A DNA stretch of 64,000 nucleotides from Marinibaculum pumilum (lineage in GTDB: Bacteria > Pseudomonadota > Alphaproteobacteria > Ferrovibrionales > Ferrovibrionaceae). The notes under the pieces were generated by a model, which saw nothing but the letters and a program-made list of their open reading frames with translations, had not been told where the DNA came from and did no database searches. Position numbers and translations under genes: made by a program. Shown here piece by piece: positions 45,877-58,847 of this stretch (its first letter is position 1; every line of letters begins with the position of its first letter). The stretch is taken from NCBI RefSeq assembly GCF_042646425.1, contig NZ_JBHRTR010000019.1, forward strand, positions 113,925 to 177,924. The letters are read 5' to 3'.

Positions 45877-48066
45877 ATGAGCAAGCAAACCCCTGTCGGC
45901 TGGATCGCCATCGGCGGTCTGCAGGTCGCGGCCGAACTGCACCGCTTCATCGAGACCGAGGCCCTGCCCGGGACCGGCGTGCCGTCGGACCGCTTCTGGG
46001 CCGGCTTCGATGCGCTGCTGCATGACCTGGCACCGCGCAACCGGGCCCTGCTGGCGCGGCGCGACGAGCTGCAGGCGCAGATCGACGCCTGGTACCGGGA
46101 GCGGCGCGGGCAGGCGATCGAACCGGCGGAGCTGAAGGCGTTCCTCGAGGAAATCGGCTATCTGCTGCCGGAAGGGCCGGACTTCACCGTCAGCACCGCC
46201 AATGTGGATGCGGAGATCGCGACGATCGCCGGGCCGCAGCTGGTCGTGCCCTGCTCCAACGCGCGCTATGCGCTGAACGCGGCGAATGCCCGCTGGGGCA
46301 GCCTGTACGATGCGCTCTACGGCACCGACGCGATCCCGGAGGGGCCGGAGACGGCGCGCGGCGGCGCCTACAACCCGGCCCGCGGGGCGGAGGTGATCGA
46401 GATCGCCCGTGGCCTGCTGGACCGCACCGCGCCGCTGGCCGACGGTTCGCACCGCGACGCCACCGGCTATGCCATCGCCGGCGGCCGCCTTGTCGTCGCG
46501 CTGGACGGCGGCGGCAGCACAGGGCTGCAGGATCCCGGCCAGCTGGCCGGCTGGCAGGGCGATGATGCGTCGCCCACGGCGGTGCTGCTCGCCCATAACG
46601 GCCTGCACCTGGAGATCGTCATCGACCGGGACCATGCGATCGGCCGCGACGACCCGGCCGGGGTGGCGGATGTCATCGTCGAGGCGGCGGTCACCACCAT
46701 CATCGACTGCGAGGATTCCGTCGCCGCGGTCGATGCGGCGGACAAGGTGGCCGTCTATCGCAACTGGCTGGGCCTGATGAAGGGCAGCCTGACCGCGTCC
46801 TTCCCCAAGGGCGGCCGCAAGGTGGAGCGCCACCTGAATCCGGACCGCCGCTACCGCACGGCGGACGGGGAGACGGTCCGGCACGGCCGCAGCCTGATGC
46901 TGGTGCGCAATGTCGGCCACCTGATGACTGTCGACGCGATCCGCCTGCAGGACGGCAGCGAGGTGCCGGAGGGCATGCTGGACGCGATGGTCACCTCGCT
47001 GATCGCGCTGCACGACCTGCGCGGGGACGGGCCCCTGCACAACAGCCGCACCGGGTCGGTCTATATCGTGAAGCCGAAGATGCACGGGCCGGAGGAGGTC
47101 GCCTTCGCGGCGGAACTGTTCGCCCGGGTCGAGGCGGTGCTGGAGCTGCCGCCGGCGACCCTGAAGATGGGCATCATGGACGAGGAGCGGCGCACCACCG
47201 TCAACCTGAAGGAATGCATCCGCGCCGCCGCCGACCGGGTGGTGTTCATCAATACCGGCTTCCTGGACCGCACCGGCGACGAGATCCACACGGCGATGGA
47301 GGCCGGACCGATGATCCGCAAGGGCGACATGAAGGCCGCCCCCTGGATCAAGGCCTATGAGGACTGGAACGTCGATATCGGCCTGGCCTGCGGCCTGCGG
47401 GGCCATGCCCAGATCGGCAAGGGGATGTGGGCGATGCCGGACCTGATGGCGGCGATGCTGGAGCAGAAGATCGGCCATCCGATGGCCGGCGCCAGCACCG
47501 CCTGGGTGCCCTCGCCGACGGCGGCCACCCTGCATGCCCTGCACTATCACGAGGTCGACGTGGCCGCCCGGCAGGCGGAACTGGCCGACCGTCCCCGCGC
47601 CAGCCTGGAGGCGATCCTGACCGTGCCGCTGGCCGACCGGCCGAACTGGTCGCCGGAGGAAGTGCAGGAGGAGCTGGACAACAATGCGCAGGGCATCCTG
47701 GGCTATGTCGTGCGCTGGGTGGACCATGGGGTCGGCTGCTCCAAGGTGCCGGACATCCATGACGTCGGCCTGATGGAGGACCGCGCCACCTGCCGGATCT
47801 CCAGCCAGCACATCGCCAACTGGCTGCACCACGGCATCTGCACCGAAGACCAGGTGCGCGAGACGATGCAGCGCATGGCCGCGGTGGTCGACCGCCAGAA
47901 CGACGGCGACCCGGACTATCGCCCGATGGCGCCGGACTTCGGCGGCAGCATCGCCTTCCAGGCCGCCTGCGACCTGGTGTTCGAGGGGCGGGCGCAGCCC
48001 AGCGGCTATACCGAGCCGGTGCTGCACCGCCGCCGCATCGAGGCGAAGCGGGCGGCGGCCGTCTGA
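45877..48066 (+). CDS. glcB: Malate synthase G
   Basis: A 729-aa TIM-barrel enzyme condensing glyoxylate and acetyl-CoA to malate (glyoxylate shunt/glycolate use). The length fits isoform G (about 723), and the family segments VPCSNARYALNAANARWGSL, TTIIDCEDSVAAVDAADKV, MGIMDEERRTTVNLKECI, NTGFLDRTGDEIHT and HGVGCSKVPDIHDVGLMEDR are visible. It is divergent from a LysR regulator. ATG 45877 follows AGAGGA. Confidence 0.96.
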   Translation: MSKQTPVGWIAIGGLQVAAELHRFIETEALPGTGVPSDRFWAGFDALLHDLAPRNRALLARRDELQAQIDAWYRERRGQAIEPAELKAFLEEIGYLLPEGPDFTVSTANVDAEIATIAGPQLVVPCSNARYALNAANARWGSLYDALYGTDAIPEGPETARGGAYNPARGAEVIEIARGLLDRTAPLADGSHRDATGYAIAGGRLVVALDGGGSTGLQDPGQLAGWQGDDASPTAVLLAHNGLHLEIVIDRDHAIGRDDPAGVADVIVEAAVTTIIDCEDSVAAVDAADKVAVYRNWLGLMKGSLTASFPKGGRKVERHLNPDRRYRTADGETVRHGRSLMLVRNVGHLMTVDAIRLQDGSEVPEGMLDAMVTSLIALHDLRGDGPLHNSRTGSVYIVKPKMHGPEEVAFAAELFARVEAVLELPPATLKMGIMDEERRTTVNLKECIRAAADRVVFINTGFLDRTGDEIHTAMEAGPMIRKGDMKAAPWIKAYEDWNVDIGLACGLRGHAQIGKGMWAMPDLMAAMLEQKIGHPMAGASTAWVPSPTAATLHALHYHEVDVAARQAELADRPRASLEAILTVPLADRPNWSPEEVQEELDNNAQGILGYVVRWVDHGVGCSKVPDIHDVGLMEDRATCRISSQHIANWLHHGICTEDQVRETMQRMAAVVDRQNDGDPDYRPMAPDFGGSIAFQAACDLVFEGRAQPSGYTEPVLHRRRIEAKRAAAV

Positions 48067-48135
48067 AGCCGGCCGGTTCCGCGAACTTTACCGGGCTTCG
48101 TCGGTTCCCTTCCTGCCTGCCCGGGGACCGACGGT

Positions 48136-50964
48136 GTGGCGATCGCCGGGAGGCGGCTCTGGCAATATGTCGCCGGGGCCACTAACTCTGTGCGCCAACA
48201 GCCCCCTCGCGGAACCGCATCCTTGTCCGAGATCGTCTTCGTCACCCTGGCCATCGCGCTGCTCTGGCTGGTCGTGGCCTTCCTGCAGCCCCTGGCCGGC
48301 CGGCTGAACCTGCCGCCGACCATCATGTTCGCGGGTGTCGGGGTGGCGATCGGCACGGCCGCGGTGGTGCTGCTCTCCAGCCCGCTCGCCACCCGGCTGG
48401 AGGACGTGCTGAAGCCGATCGTCAACCAGCCGGTGCCCTCGGCGGTCTTCCTCTACACCTTCCTGCCGATCCTGATCTTCCAGGCGACCCTGTCGATCGA
48501 GCTGCGGCGGCTGCTGGAGGACCTGGCGCCGATCCTGCTGCTGGCGGTGGTGGCGGTGCTGGTCTCCGCCGCCGTGATCGGCTTCGGCCTGAACTGGGCC
48601 TTCGGGGTACCGCTGCTGGCCGCGCTGCTGCTGGGCTCCATCGTCGCCACCACCGACCCTGCGGCGGTGGTGGCGATCTTCCGCGACATCGGCGCGCCGG
48701 CACGGCTGACCCGGCTGGTGGAGGGGGAGAGCCTGCTGAACGACGCGGCGGCGATCGCACTGTTCTCCTGGCTGCTGACCCTGCTGGTCTACGACTATTC
48801 CTTCGGCCTGACCGCGGATTCGCTCTGGCCCGCGGCGCGCGACTTCGTCATCGCCTTCGGCGGCGGGCTGCTGCTGGGCAGCGTCGGCGCGCGGGCGGTG
48901 GCGCTCGCCTTCCCGCTGCTGCGCGGCAGCCGCGCGGCGGAAGCGACCCTGGTGCTGGTGGCGCCCTACATCCTGTACATCCTGGGCGATCGCTTCCTGG
49001 GCGTGTCCGGCGTGGTCGCCGTGGTCGTCGCCGGGCTGGTCCTGGGCGGCCTGCTGCGGCGGCGGATCCCGCCGGGCAACTGGCAGCACCTGCTCGACAT
49101 GGGCGAGCAGGTGGCGTTCTGGGCCGGCTCCCTGGTCTTCCTGCTGGCGGCGCTGCTGGTGGCGCGCATGCTGTCGGACTTCGACCTGCGCGACGTCTTC
49201 ATGGTGCTGGCCGTGGTGGTTGCGGCGCTGGCCGCGCGGGCGCTGGTGCTGTTCGGGCTGCTGCCGGCACTGAGCGCGATCGGCCTGTCGCAGCGGGTCA
49301 GCCATCCCTACAAGCTGACGATCCTGTGGGGCGGCCTGCGCGGCGCGGTGACCCTGGCGCTGGCCCTGGCGGTGACCGAGAACCGCTTCCTGGACCCGGA
49401 GGTGAAGCGCTTCGTCGCGGTGACGGCCAGCGGCTTCGTCCTCTTTACCCTGTTCGTCAACGGGCTCAGCCTGCGGCGGCTGATCCGCTGGCTGGGCGTC
49501 GACCGGCTCTCCGCCGTCGACCAGGCGCTGCGTGGCCAGGTGGTGGCGATCGCCCTGGCCGATGTGCGCGACGGGGTCGCCCGCGCCGGCGACCGCTACG
49601 GCATCCCGGCGGAGGTGACTGGCGCGGTGACCGGCCGCTACGCCCCCCGCATCGAAGACGCGGCCCATCCCGGCGGGCTGGAGGCCGTGCTGACCGAACG
49701 CGACCGCCTTGCCCTGGCGCTGATCGCGCTCGCCAGCCAGGAGCGCAGCCTGATCCTGTCCTATCACGAGCAGGGCGCGCTCTCGCCGCCGGTGGTGGAG
49801 CGCCTGTCCCGCCATGCCGAACGTCTGATCGAGGGCGCACGGACCGAAGGGCGGCTGGGCTACGCCCGGACGGCGCGGCGGGCGCTGGAATTCAGCCGCG
49901 GCTTCCGCTTCGCCAATGCGGTGCACCGCTACCTGCGCATCGAACGGCCGCTGAACCGGCAGCTGGCCGCCCGCTTCGAGGTGCTGCTGGCGCTGCGCCT
50001 GGCGCTGACGGAGCTGCGGCACTACCTGGACGCCCGGATCGTGCCGCTGCTGGGGGAGCGCATCGGCGACATCGTGGCGGAGATGCTGCAGTACCGCGAG
50101 ACGGCGACCCTGGCCGCGCTGGATGCGCTGCGCCTTCAATACCCGGACTATGCCGATGCCCGGGAGCAGTCCTTCCTCAGCCAGTTCGCCCTGCGTCAGG
50201 AGCTGGAGCACTACGATGCGCTGCGGGCAGAAGGCCTGCTGGGGCCGGAGCTGCACGAGAATCTGCGCCGTTCCAGCCTGGCCGCCGCCCGCAGCGAGCG
50301 CCGCCAGCGGCTGCGCCTGGACCTGGGGCTGGACACGGTCAGCCTGATCCGGCAGTTCCCGCTGCTCGCCAACCTGCCGGACGACCGCCGCGCCCGGCTG
50401 GCACGCCTGCTGCGCCCGGTCTTCGTGCCGCCGGGCGCCCATATCATGCGCGCGGGCGAGCGCGGCCGTGGCATGTACTTCATCTCCTCCGGCGCGGTGG
50501 AGGTCCGTCGTCCGGGACAGGACGAGCCGGTGCGCCTGGGGCGCGGCGATTTCGTGGGCGAGATGGCGCTGATCTCCGGCCAGCCGCGTTCCGCGGATGC
50601 CGTCGCCCTGTCCTATTGCCGCCTGCTGCTGCTGGACGCCGCCGATTTCGAGGCCTTCCTGAAGGCCAATCCGGAGGTGCGCGACGAGGTCGAGGCGGTC
50701 ACCCGGGAGCGGGAGGCGGAGAACCTGGTCCAGGATGGCGCAGGTCCCGGCGATCCGGCGCCGGATGGCGAGGCTGCCGGGGACGAAAGCGCGCCGGACA
50801 GGCTGGCGCCGGCCGAAGGGGCGGAGCCTGAGCCATCCAACGCGCCGCAGGGGGTGGCGGGGGGCAGCCAGGATGGCGGCGGGCAGGATAGCGGCGGCCA
50901 GGAAGAGGGTGGTCCGGAAAATGGCGGCCGGGACGGCAGCTCCAGGGGCCTTCAGGCGGGATAG
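48136..50964 (+). CDS. NhaP-type Na+/H+ antiporter with C-terminal cyclic-nucleotide-binding domain
   Basis: A 942-aa CPA1-family antiporter of SOS1-like layout. Residues about 30-440 are membrane helices. The transport core DPAAVVAIFRDIGAP and GESLLNDAAAIALF is visible. A long helical cytosolic middle (about 440-740) is followed by a cNMP-binding domain (PPGAHIMRAGERGRGMYFIS, GDFVGEMALISGQPRSADAVA), and an acidic Gly/Asp/Gln-rich tail ends the protein. The start is GTG 48136; a TTG at 48223 directly before the first helix is also possible. Confidence 0.9.
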   Translation: MAIAGRRLWQYVAGATNSVRQQPPRGTASLSEIVFVTLAIALLWLVVAFLQPLAGRLNLPPTIMFAGVGVAIGTAAVVLLSSPLATRLEDVLKPIVNQPVPSAVFLYTFLPILIFQATLSIELRRLLEDLAPILLLAVVAVLVSAAVIGFGLNWAFGVPLLAALLLGSIVATTDPAAVVAIFRDIGAPARLTRLVEGESLLNDAAAIALFSWLLTLLVYDYSFGLTADSLWPAARDFVIAFGGGLLLGSVGARAVALAFPLLRGSRAAEATLVLVAPYILYILGDRFLGVSGVVAVVVAGLVLGGLLRRRIPPGNWQHLLDMGEQVAFWAGSLVFLLAALLVARMLSDFDLRDVFMVLAVVVAALAARALVLFGLLPALSAIGLSQRVSHPYKLTILWGGLRGAVTLALALAVTENRFLDPEVKRFVAVTASGFVLFTLFVNGLSLRRLIRWLGVDRLSAVDQALRGQVVAIALADVRDGVARAGDRYGIPAEVTGAVTGRYAPRIEDAAHPGGLEAVLTERDRLALALIALASQERSLILSYHEQGALSPPVVERLSRHAERLIEGARTEGRLGYARTARRALEFSRGFRFANAVHRYLRIERPLNRQLAARFEVLLALRLALTELRHYLDARIVPLLGERIGDIVAEMLQYRETATLAALDALRLQYPDYADAREQSFLSQFALRQELEHYDALRAEGLLGPELHENLRRSSLAAARSERRQRLRLDLGLDTVSLIRQFPLLANLPDDRRARLARLLRPVFVPPGAHIMRAGERGRGMYFISSGAVEVRRPGQDEPVRLGRGDFVGEMALISGQPRSADAVALSYCRLLLLDAADFEAFLKANPEVRDEVEAVTREREAENLVQDGAGPGDPAPDGEAAGDESAPDRLAPAEGAEPEPSNAPQGVAGGSQDGGGQDSGGQEEGGPENGGRDGSSRGLQAG

Positions 50965-51016
50965 AGGCCCGCCGGCTCGGCGATTCCGGGTGCAGGGCCT
51001 TCCAGCGTGCCCCAGC

Positions 51017-51058
51017 GAAGCTGCCGCTGGGAAGCTGCCGCTGGGAAGCTGCCGCTGG
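51017..51058. repeat. 14-bp tandem repeat, three copies
   Basis: GAAGCTGCCGCTGG three times without interruption, between the antiporter stop and the convergent reductase stop. No function is evident. Confidence 0.85.
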
Positions 51059-51097
51059 CGCGCTGGCGGTTCGCTTTCCGGCGCCAGGGCGAGAGGC

Positions 51098-52159
51098 TCA
51101 GTCGTACCGCTCCACCCGCACCGCGAAGCCCAGGTCGCTGAGCCGGCGGCGGGCGGTGTCGACCATGCCGGGATTGCCGCAGGCATAGGCGGCGGTGTCG
51201 GCGGCATGCAGGGCGAAGCGCTGCAGGGTGTCGGCGATGCGGGCATCGGCGCGGCCGGTGGCGCCGCTCCAGCCGGCATTGCGGCTCTCGCCCGGGCGGC
51301 TGACGGTGGGGATGTAGGACAGCAGTTGCGGATGCGCGGCGGCCATCGCCTCCAGCTCGGCGCGATAGCCGAATTCGTCGGCATGGCTGGCGCCCTGCAC
51401 CAGCACCGCGCCCAGGTCCGTGCGGCCGCGCTGCACGGCGTCGCGCAGGATGCTGACGAAGGGATTCACCCCGGTCACGGTGGCCAGCATCAGGTGCCGG
51501 CGGGCGCTGCCGTCCAGGGCGATGCCGCCCTTCGGCCCGCCGGCCAGGTCGACCCGGTTGCCGCGGCGCAGGCCGGCCAGATGCGCCGACATCCGGCCGC
51601 CGGGGACCAGTTCGACGAAGAATTCCAGATAGGGCTGGTGCGGCGCGGACACCATGGTGTAGCGCCGGCTGATCCCGCCCAGCGACAGCTTCACCGACTG
51701 CCCGGCGGCGTAGGAGAAGCCGGGCGGGCGTGCCAGCGCGAAGCGCAGCAGGCCCGGCGCCACGTTCTGCACCATCAGCACCGTGCCGGGCGCAGCACCG
51801 GCCGGCACGCGGACCTCCGGTTCGGCAGCGGCCCCGGAAGCGGAACCGGCAACGGAGCCGGTGGCGGGGCGGCCGCTGCCCGTGTCGACGGCCAGGGGCG
51901 GCATCCGCCGCAGGCCGCCGATCCCCAGGCTACCGTCTGCGGGCCTGTCGCCGCTCTGCCCTCCGCCGGCCGGCGTCGCGACACGGCTCGGCCGACCCGC
52001 TCCGTCCGCCGGCGCGGACGCCAGTTCGGCCTGGGCCAGCCGGTGCCGTGCCCGCGCACGCCGTCCCTCGATCCGGCCCAGCAATGTGGAGAGGCCGTCG
52101 CCGGCCGCTTCCTCGGCGGTCGGCGCGGCGGCCACGGGCGATCGGTTCGGCACGGTCAT
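51098..52159 (-). CDS. FNR-type flavin oxidoreductase with an Ala/Gly-rich N-terminal extension
   Basis: A 353-aa protein. The C-terminal 235 residues carry a ferredoxin-NADP+ reductase fold: FAD site RRYTMVSAP, a NAD(P) site with GVNPFVSILRDAV, and a C-terminal ACGNPGMVDTARRRLSDLGF ending in ERYD. Such FNR proteins move electrons between NAD(P)H and ferredoxin or act as dioxygenase reductases. The first 110 residues are low-complexity (Ala/Gly/Arg), unlike other FNRs. A ferredoxin domain is absent. Confidence 0.82.
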   Translation of the reverse strand: MTVPNRSPVAAAPTAEEAAGDGLSTLLGRIEGRRARARHRLAQAELASAPADGAGRPSRVATPAGGGQSGDRPADGSLGIGGLRRMPPLAVDTGSGRPATGSVAGSASGAAAEPEVRVPAGAAPGTVLMVQNVAPGLLRFALARPPGFSYAAGQSVKLSLGGISRRYTMVSAPHQPYLEFFVELVPGGRMSAHLAGLRRGNRVDLAGGPKGGIALDGSARRHLMLATVTGVNPFVSILRDAVQRGRTDLGAVLVQGASHADEFGYRAELEAMAAAHPQLLSYIPTVSRPGESRNAGWSGATGRADARIADTLQRFALHAADTAAYACGNPGMVDTARRRLSDLGFAVRVERYD

Positions 52160-52310
52160 GAAGGGCTCACCATCGGCTTCGACGTCACACTGGTCCCGGC
52201 CGTGGCGGCGGGACCCTGATGTCCAACGCTCCGGCGGGCCGCTCCGTTCCGGTCGGCGACGGCGCGGGAGGCGTGAACAGGCTGACAGTCCGGGCGGCCG
52301 CCTTCAAGGA

Positions 52311-52336
52311 AGGCCCGGCGGCGGCCCGCCGGGCCT
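52311..52336 (-). terminator. Hairpin terminator downstream of the SDR/oxoprolinase operon
   Basis: A perfect 11-bp stem (AGGCCCGGCGG with CCGCCGGGCCT) around CGGC, 6 bp past the SDR stop on the bottom strand, followed there by TCCTT. Confidence 0.6.
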
Positions 52337-52342
52337 GCCGGG

Positions 52343-53044
52343 TCACCAGGGCAGCGGCTTGCCGTCGTAGTTGAAGAACTTGCCGTTGTCGGCCTTGGTC
52401 AGCTTGCCGATGGTGGCGCGCATGTTGCTGACGGAATCCGGCGGGGTCAGGTCGGCCTCCGGGCCGCCCATGTCCGTCTGCACCCAGCCCGGATGCAGCA
52501 TCGCGACGGTATAGCCCTTCTCCTTCAGGTCGATGGCCAGGCAGGCCATCACCATGTTCAGCGCCGCCTTGGTGGCGCGGTAGGCGGTGCCGTAGGTCGC
52601 CGACAGGTCGCCGATCGAGCCCATGCGGCTGGAGATGTTGACGATCGTCTTGCCCTTGCCGTCCTCCAGGTTCGGCATCAGCGCGTTGGTCACCCGCAGC
52701 GGCGACAGGGTGTTGACGTTCAGCGCCTCTGCGAAGCCGGCATAGTCCATGTTCGCGGTGGCCTGCTTCTCCATCGCCGGACCCATGATGCCGGCATTGT
52801 TGATCAGCATGTCGATGGCCGTGCCCTTCAGCTTGCCGGCCAGGGCGGCGCAGCTGGCATCGTCGGTGACGTCGAGCTTCTCGACCTTCACCTTGCCGCC
52901 GGAGCCCGCGGCTACTTCCTGCAGCTCTTTCGCGCCGTCGGGCGCGCGGCAGCAGGCGATGATCGTCTCGCCGTCCTTCAGGTACTGCCTGGTGAATTCC
53001 AGGCCCAGGCCGCGATTGGCGCCGGTGATCAGGATGGTCGACAT
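52343..53044 (-). CDS. Short-chain dehydrogenase/reductase (SDR)
   Basis: A 233-aa NAD(P)-dependent oxidoreductase. The cofactor motif TGANRGLGLEF, NNAG (residues 85-88), catalytic Ser in NISSRMGS and the Tyr-x3-Lys pair (AYRATK) are present. The C-terminal GWVQTDMGG is typical of the C-factor-like SDR subgroup. It lies 45 bp after the 5-oxoprolinase stop on the same strand; its substrate is unknown. Confidence 0.93.
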   Translation of the reverse strand: MSTILITGANRGLGLEFTRQYLKDGETIIACCRAPDGAKELQEVAAGSGGKVKVEKLDVTDDASCAALAGKLKGTAIDMLINNAGIMGPAMEKQATANMDYAGFAEALNVNTLSPLRVTNALMPNLEDGKGKTIVNISSRMGSIGDLSATYGTAYRATKAALNMVMACLAIDLKEKGYTVAMLHPGWVQTDMGGPEADLTPPDSVSNMRATIGKLTKADNGKFFNYDGKPLPW

Positions 53045-53089
53045 TGTTCTGTCCCCTCTTGCTTGCGGTTCGAATGCGGATGCCGGAGC

Positions 53090-56806
<3,717 letters not shown>

Positions 56807-56812
56807 CTCTTG

Positions 56813-56818
56813 CCTCCT
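56813..56818 (-). promoter_or_regulatory. Ribosome binding site fixing the GTG start of 5-oxoprolinase
   Basis: AGGAGG on the bottom strand, six bases before the GTG at 56806. It decides this start over the longer open frame to 56935. Confidence 0.75.
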
Positions 56819-57072
56819 GCGCTGCGGCTTCGCGCCCGTTGCGGTCGCCGGCCGGCATCTAGCCCTCTTGCGGCCCCCGGGAGCAAGCGCCTGGGGCAAG
56901 CGCCGGAAGCCGTTGCTTCCATCTGTCAGGAACAAGTGGCGCTTTCGTCCGCAACCGACCGCGGTTAGATTAACATTCGGACGGAATACAATGGCTTGGC
57001 GGCCTGGAATGTCGGGTTTTCACCGGGCAGGCTGCGGATATAGCGCAGCATGCGGGGCGGGACAGCGGGCGG

Positions 57073-57990
57073 ATGTCGATATCCACACTGATCGGTGTGC
57101 TGGTCGGGTTCGGGTTGTTCCTGGGCGCGATCGCCATATCGACCGACAACTACATCGTCTTCCTCAGCGTGCCGAGCCTGGTGATCGTCCTCGGCGGGAC
57201 CATGGCGGCCGCCTTCATTTCCTTCGAGGCGCGCTACGTGATGCAGGCGCTGCGCGCGCTGGGCGAGATCTTCAAGGCGCCGTCGATGCGCCGCAACATG
57301 CTGAATGCCGAGGTCGGGCGGGTCATCCGCTGGGGCTATCTGGCGCAGCGCGGCGGCGTGGTCGCGCTGGAGAGCGAGATCAACAAGGACGACGACCCCT
57401 TCCTGCGCTTCGGGCTGGAGCTTATCGTCACCGGCTATGACGGCAACGACGTGCTGGAGATCCTGGAGAACAGCGCCTACCAGGCGTTCCAGCGCCGGGT
57501 CGTGATCAGCAACATCCTGCGCTCCATGGGCTCCACCTCGCCGGCCTTCGGCATGATCGGCACCCTGGTCGGCCTGATCGTGATGCTGGCCACCCTGGGC
57601 GACGATCCCAGCAAGCTGGGCCCGGGGCTGGCGATCGCGCTGATCACCACCCTGTACGGGGTGCTGGCGGCGCGGCTCATCTTCATGCCGACCGCCCACA
57701 AGATCCACCAGCGCGAGGATATCCAGCGCTTCCGCAACCACCTGATGGCGGTCGGCATGGCGATGCTGGCGGACAAGCGCAATCCCCGCTACATCCAGGA
57801 CCGGATGAACAGCTTCCTGGATCCGGACCTGCACTACGACATCGACCGGCAGATGAAGGACGCGCCGGGTGGCGCCGCAGCGCTGGGTGCCAGCCGCGGC
57901 GGCAGCGGCCAGCGGCGACCGCGCGGCCTGCGCGACGAGCCGGGGCGCCCGGGCGCCACCCGGGCGGCGGGCCGGCCGGGACGGGGATAA
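57073..57990 (+). CDS. motA: Flagellar motor stator protein MotA/PomA
   Basis: A 305-aa membrane protein of the MotA/TolQ/ExbB proton-channel family. It opens with two helices (LIGVLVGFGLFLGAIAI, FLSVPSLVIVLGGTMAAAFI). A cytoplasmic charged loop follows, then two more helices with SPAFGMIGTLVGLIVML and GLAIALITTLYGVLAARLIF. The Gly-Thr-Val/Pro-type stator segment is kept. The C-terminal 50 residues are Gly/Arg-rich. motB follows after about 70 bp, forming the stator pair. Confidence 0.93.
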   Translation: MSISTLIGVLVGFGLFLGAIAISTDNYIVFLSVPSLVIVLGGTMAAAFISFEARYVMQALRALGEIFKAPSMRRNMLNAEVGRVIRWGYLAQRGGVVALESEINKDDDPFLRFGLELIVTGYDGNDVLEILENSAYQAFQRRVVISNILRSMGSTSPAFGMIGTLVGLIVMLATLGDDPSKLGPGLAIALITTLYGVLAARLIFMPTAHKIHQREDIQRFRNHLMAVGMAMLADKRNPRYIQDRMNSFLDPDLHYDIDRQMKDAPGGAAALGASRGGSGQRRPRGLRDEPGRPGATRAAGRPGRG

Positions 57991-58061
57991 CGGCGACCGG
58001 GATGACGGTGACCGGGATGATGGCGGACGCCCGCTGAGCATCGAAAGAGAGGCGGCAGCTT

Positions 58062-58835
58062 TTGGCCTATTTCGGCAACAAGGGACGGGTCGAGCAGCAG
58101 GAGCACGGCGACGAGGAGGACTGGCTGGTCACCTACAGCGACACGGTGACCCTGCTGATGGCCTTCTTCGCCGTGCTGGTGGCGGTGTCCGACTTCAACG
58201 TGCCGATGTACGAGAAGGTGAAGGCCGGCCTGTCGGAGCATCTGGGCCGCTCCAACGAGGAACGGCCGACCGGCATCCTGCAGCTGCAGGCGAACCAGGC
58301 GGTGATCACCTCCGACACCGAGGCGGAGGTCGGCTCCGACAAGGACGGGCTGGTGCTGGATTTCCCCGCCATCGAGTTCTTCGACCCCGGCTCCGCCGTG
58401 CTGAAGCCGGAGGCGGATCCGATCCTGAAGGAGGTGGCCGGCCTGGTCACCCGCATCGACTTCAACAGCTATGACATCGAGGTCCAGGGCCATACCGACG
58501 ACGTCCCTATCACCTCCGACAGCTTCCCGTCGAACTGGGAACTGTCGGCAATCCGCGCGACCAACGTCGTGCGCCGCCTGATCCGCTACGGCGTGCAGCC
58601 GCATCGGATGGCCGCGGTCGGGCTGGCCGACACCCTGCCGAAGGCGCCGAACAGCGACGCCGCCGGCAACCCGATCCCGGCCAACCAGGCGAAGAACCGC
58701 CGCATCGTGATCCGGGTGTTCCCGGGCACGCGGGACGAACGGGCCCTGGACATCGACACCGCAAAGGCGGTGCGGGGCGGCGCCTCCGACCTGACGGTGG
58801 GAACCACCGGCATCACCGTGCCGCTGCGGCGCTGA
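58062..58835 (+). CDS. motB: Flagellar motor stator protein MotB/OmpA family
   Basis: A 257-aa stator partner of MotA. The single N-terminal helix WLVTYSDTVTLLMAFFAVLVAVSD carries the membrane Asp of YSD that conducts protons. An OmpA-like peptidoglycan-binding domain follows (about 100-235): VQGHTDDVPI, SNWELSAIRATNVVRRLI, NRRIVIRVF. The start is TTG 58062 behind GAGAGG; no nearby ATG is in frame. Confidence 0.92.
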   Translation: MAYFGNKGRVEQQEHGDEEDWLVTYSDTVTLLMAFFAVLVAVSDFNVPMYEKVKAGLSEHLGRSNEERPTGILQLQANQAVITSDTEAEVGSDKDGLVLDFPAIEFFDPGSAVLKPEADPILKEVAGLVTRIDFNSYDIEVQGHTDDVPITSDSFPSNWELSAIRATNVVRRLIRYGVQPHRMAAVGLADTLPKAPNSDAAGNPIPANQAKNRRIVIRVFPGTRDERALDIDTAKAVRGGASDLTVGTTGITVPLRR

Positions 58836-58847
58836 GACGGGTTGGCC

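Noticed and set aside
48088..51384. 1098-codon bottom-strand open frame over the antiporter
   Set aside because: Antisense shadow of high-GC coding sequence; low-complexity Arg/Gln/His protein.
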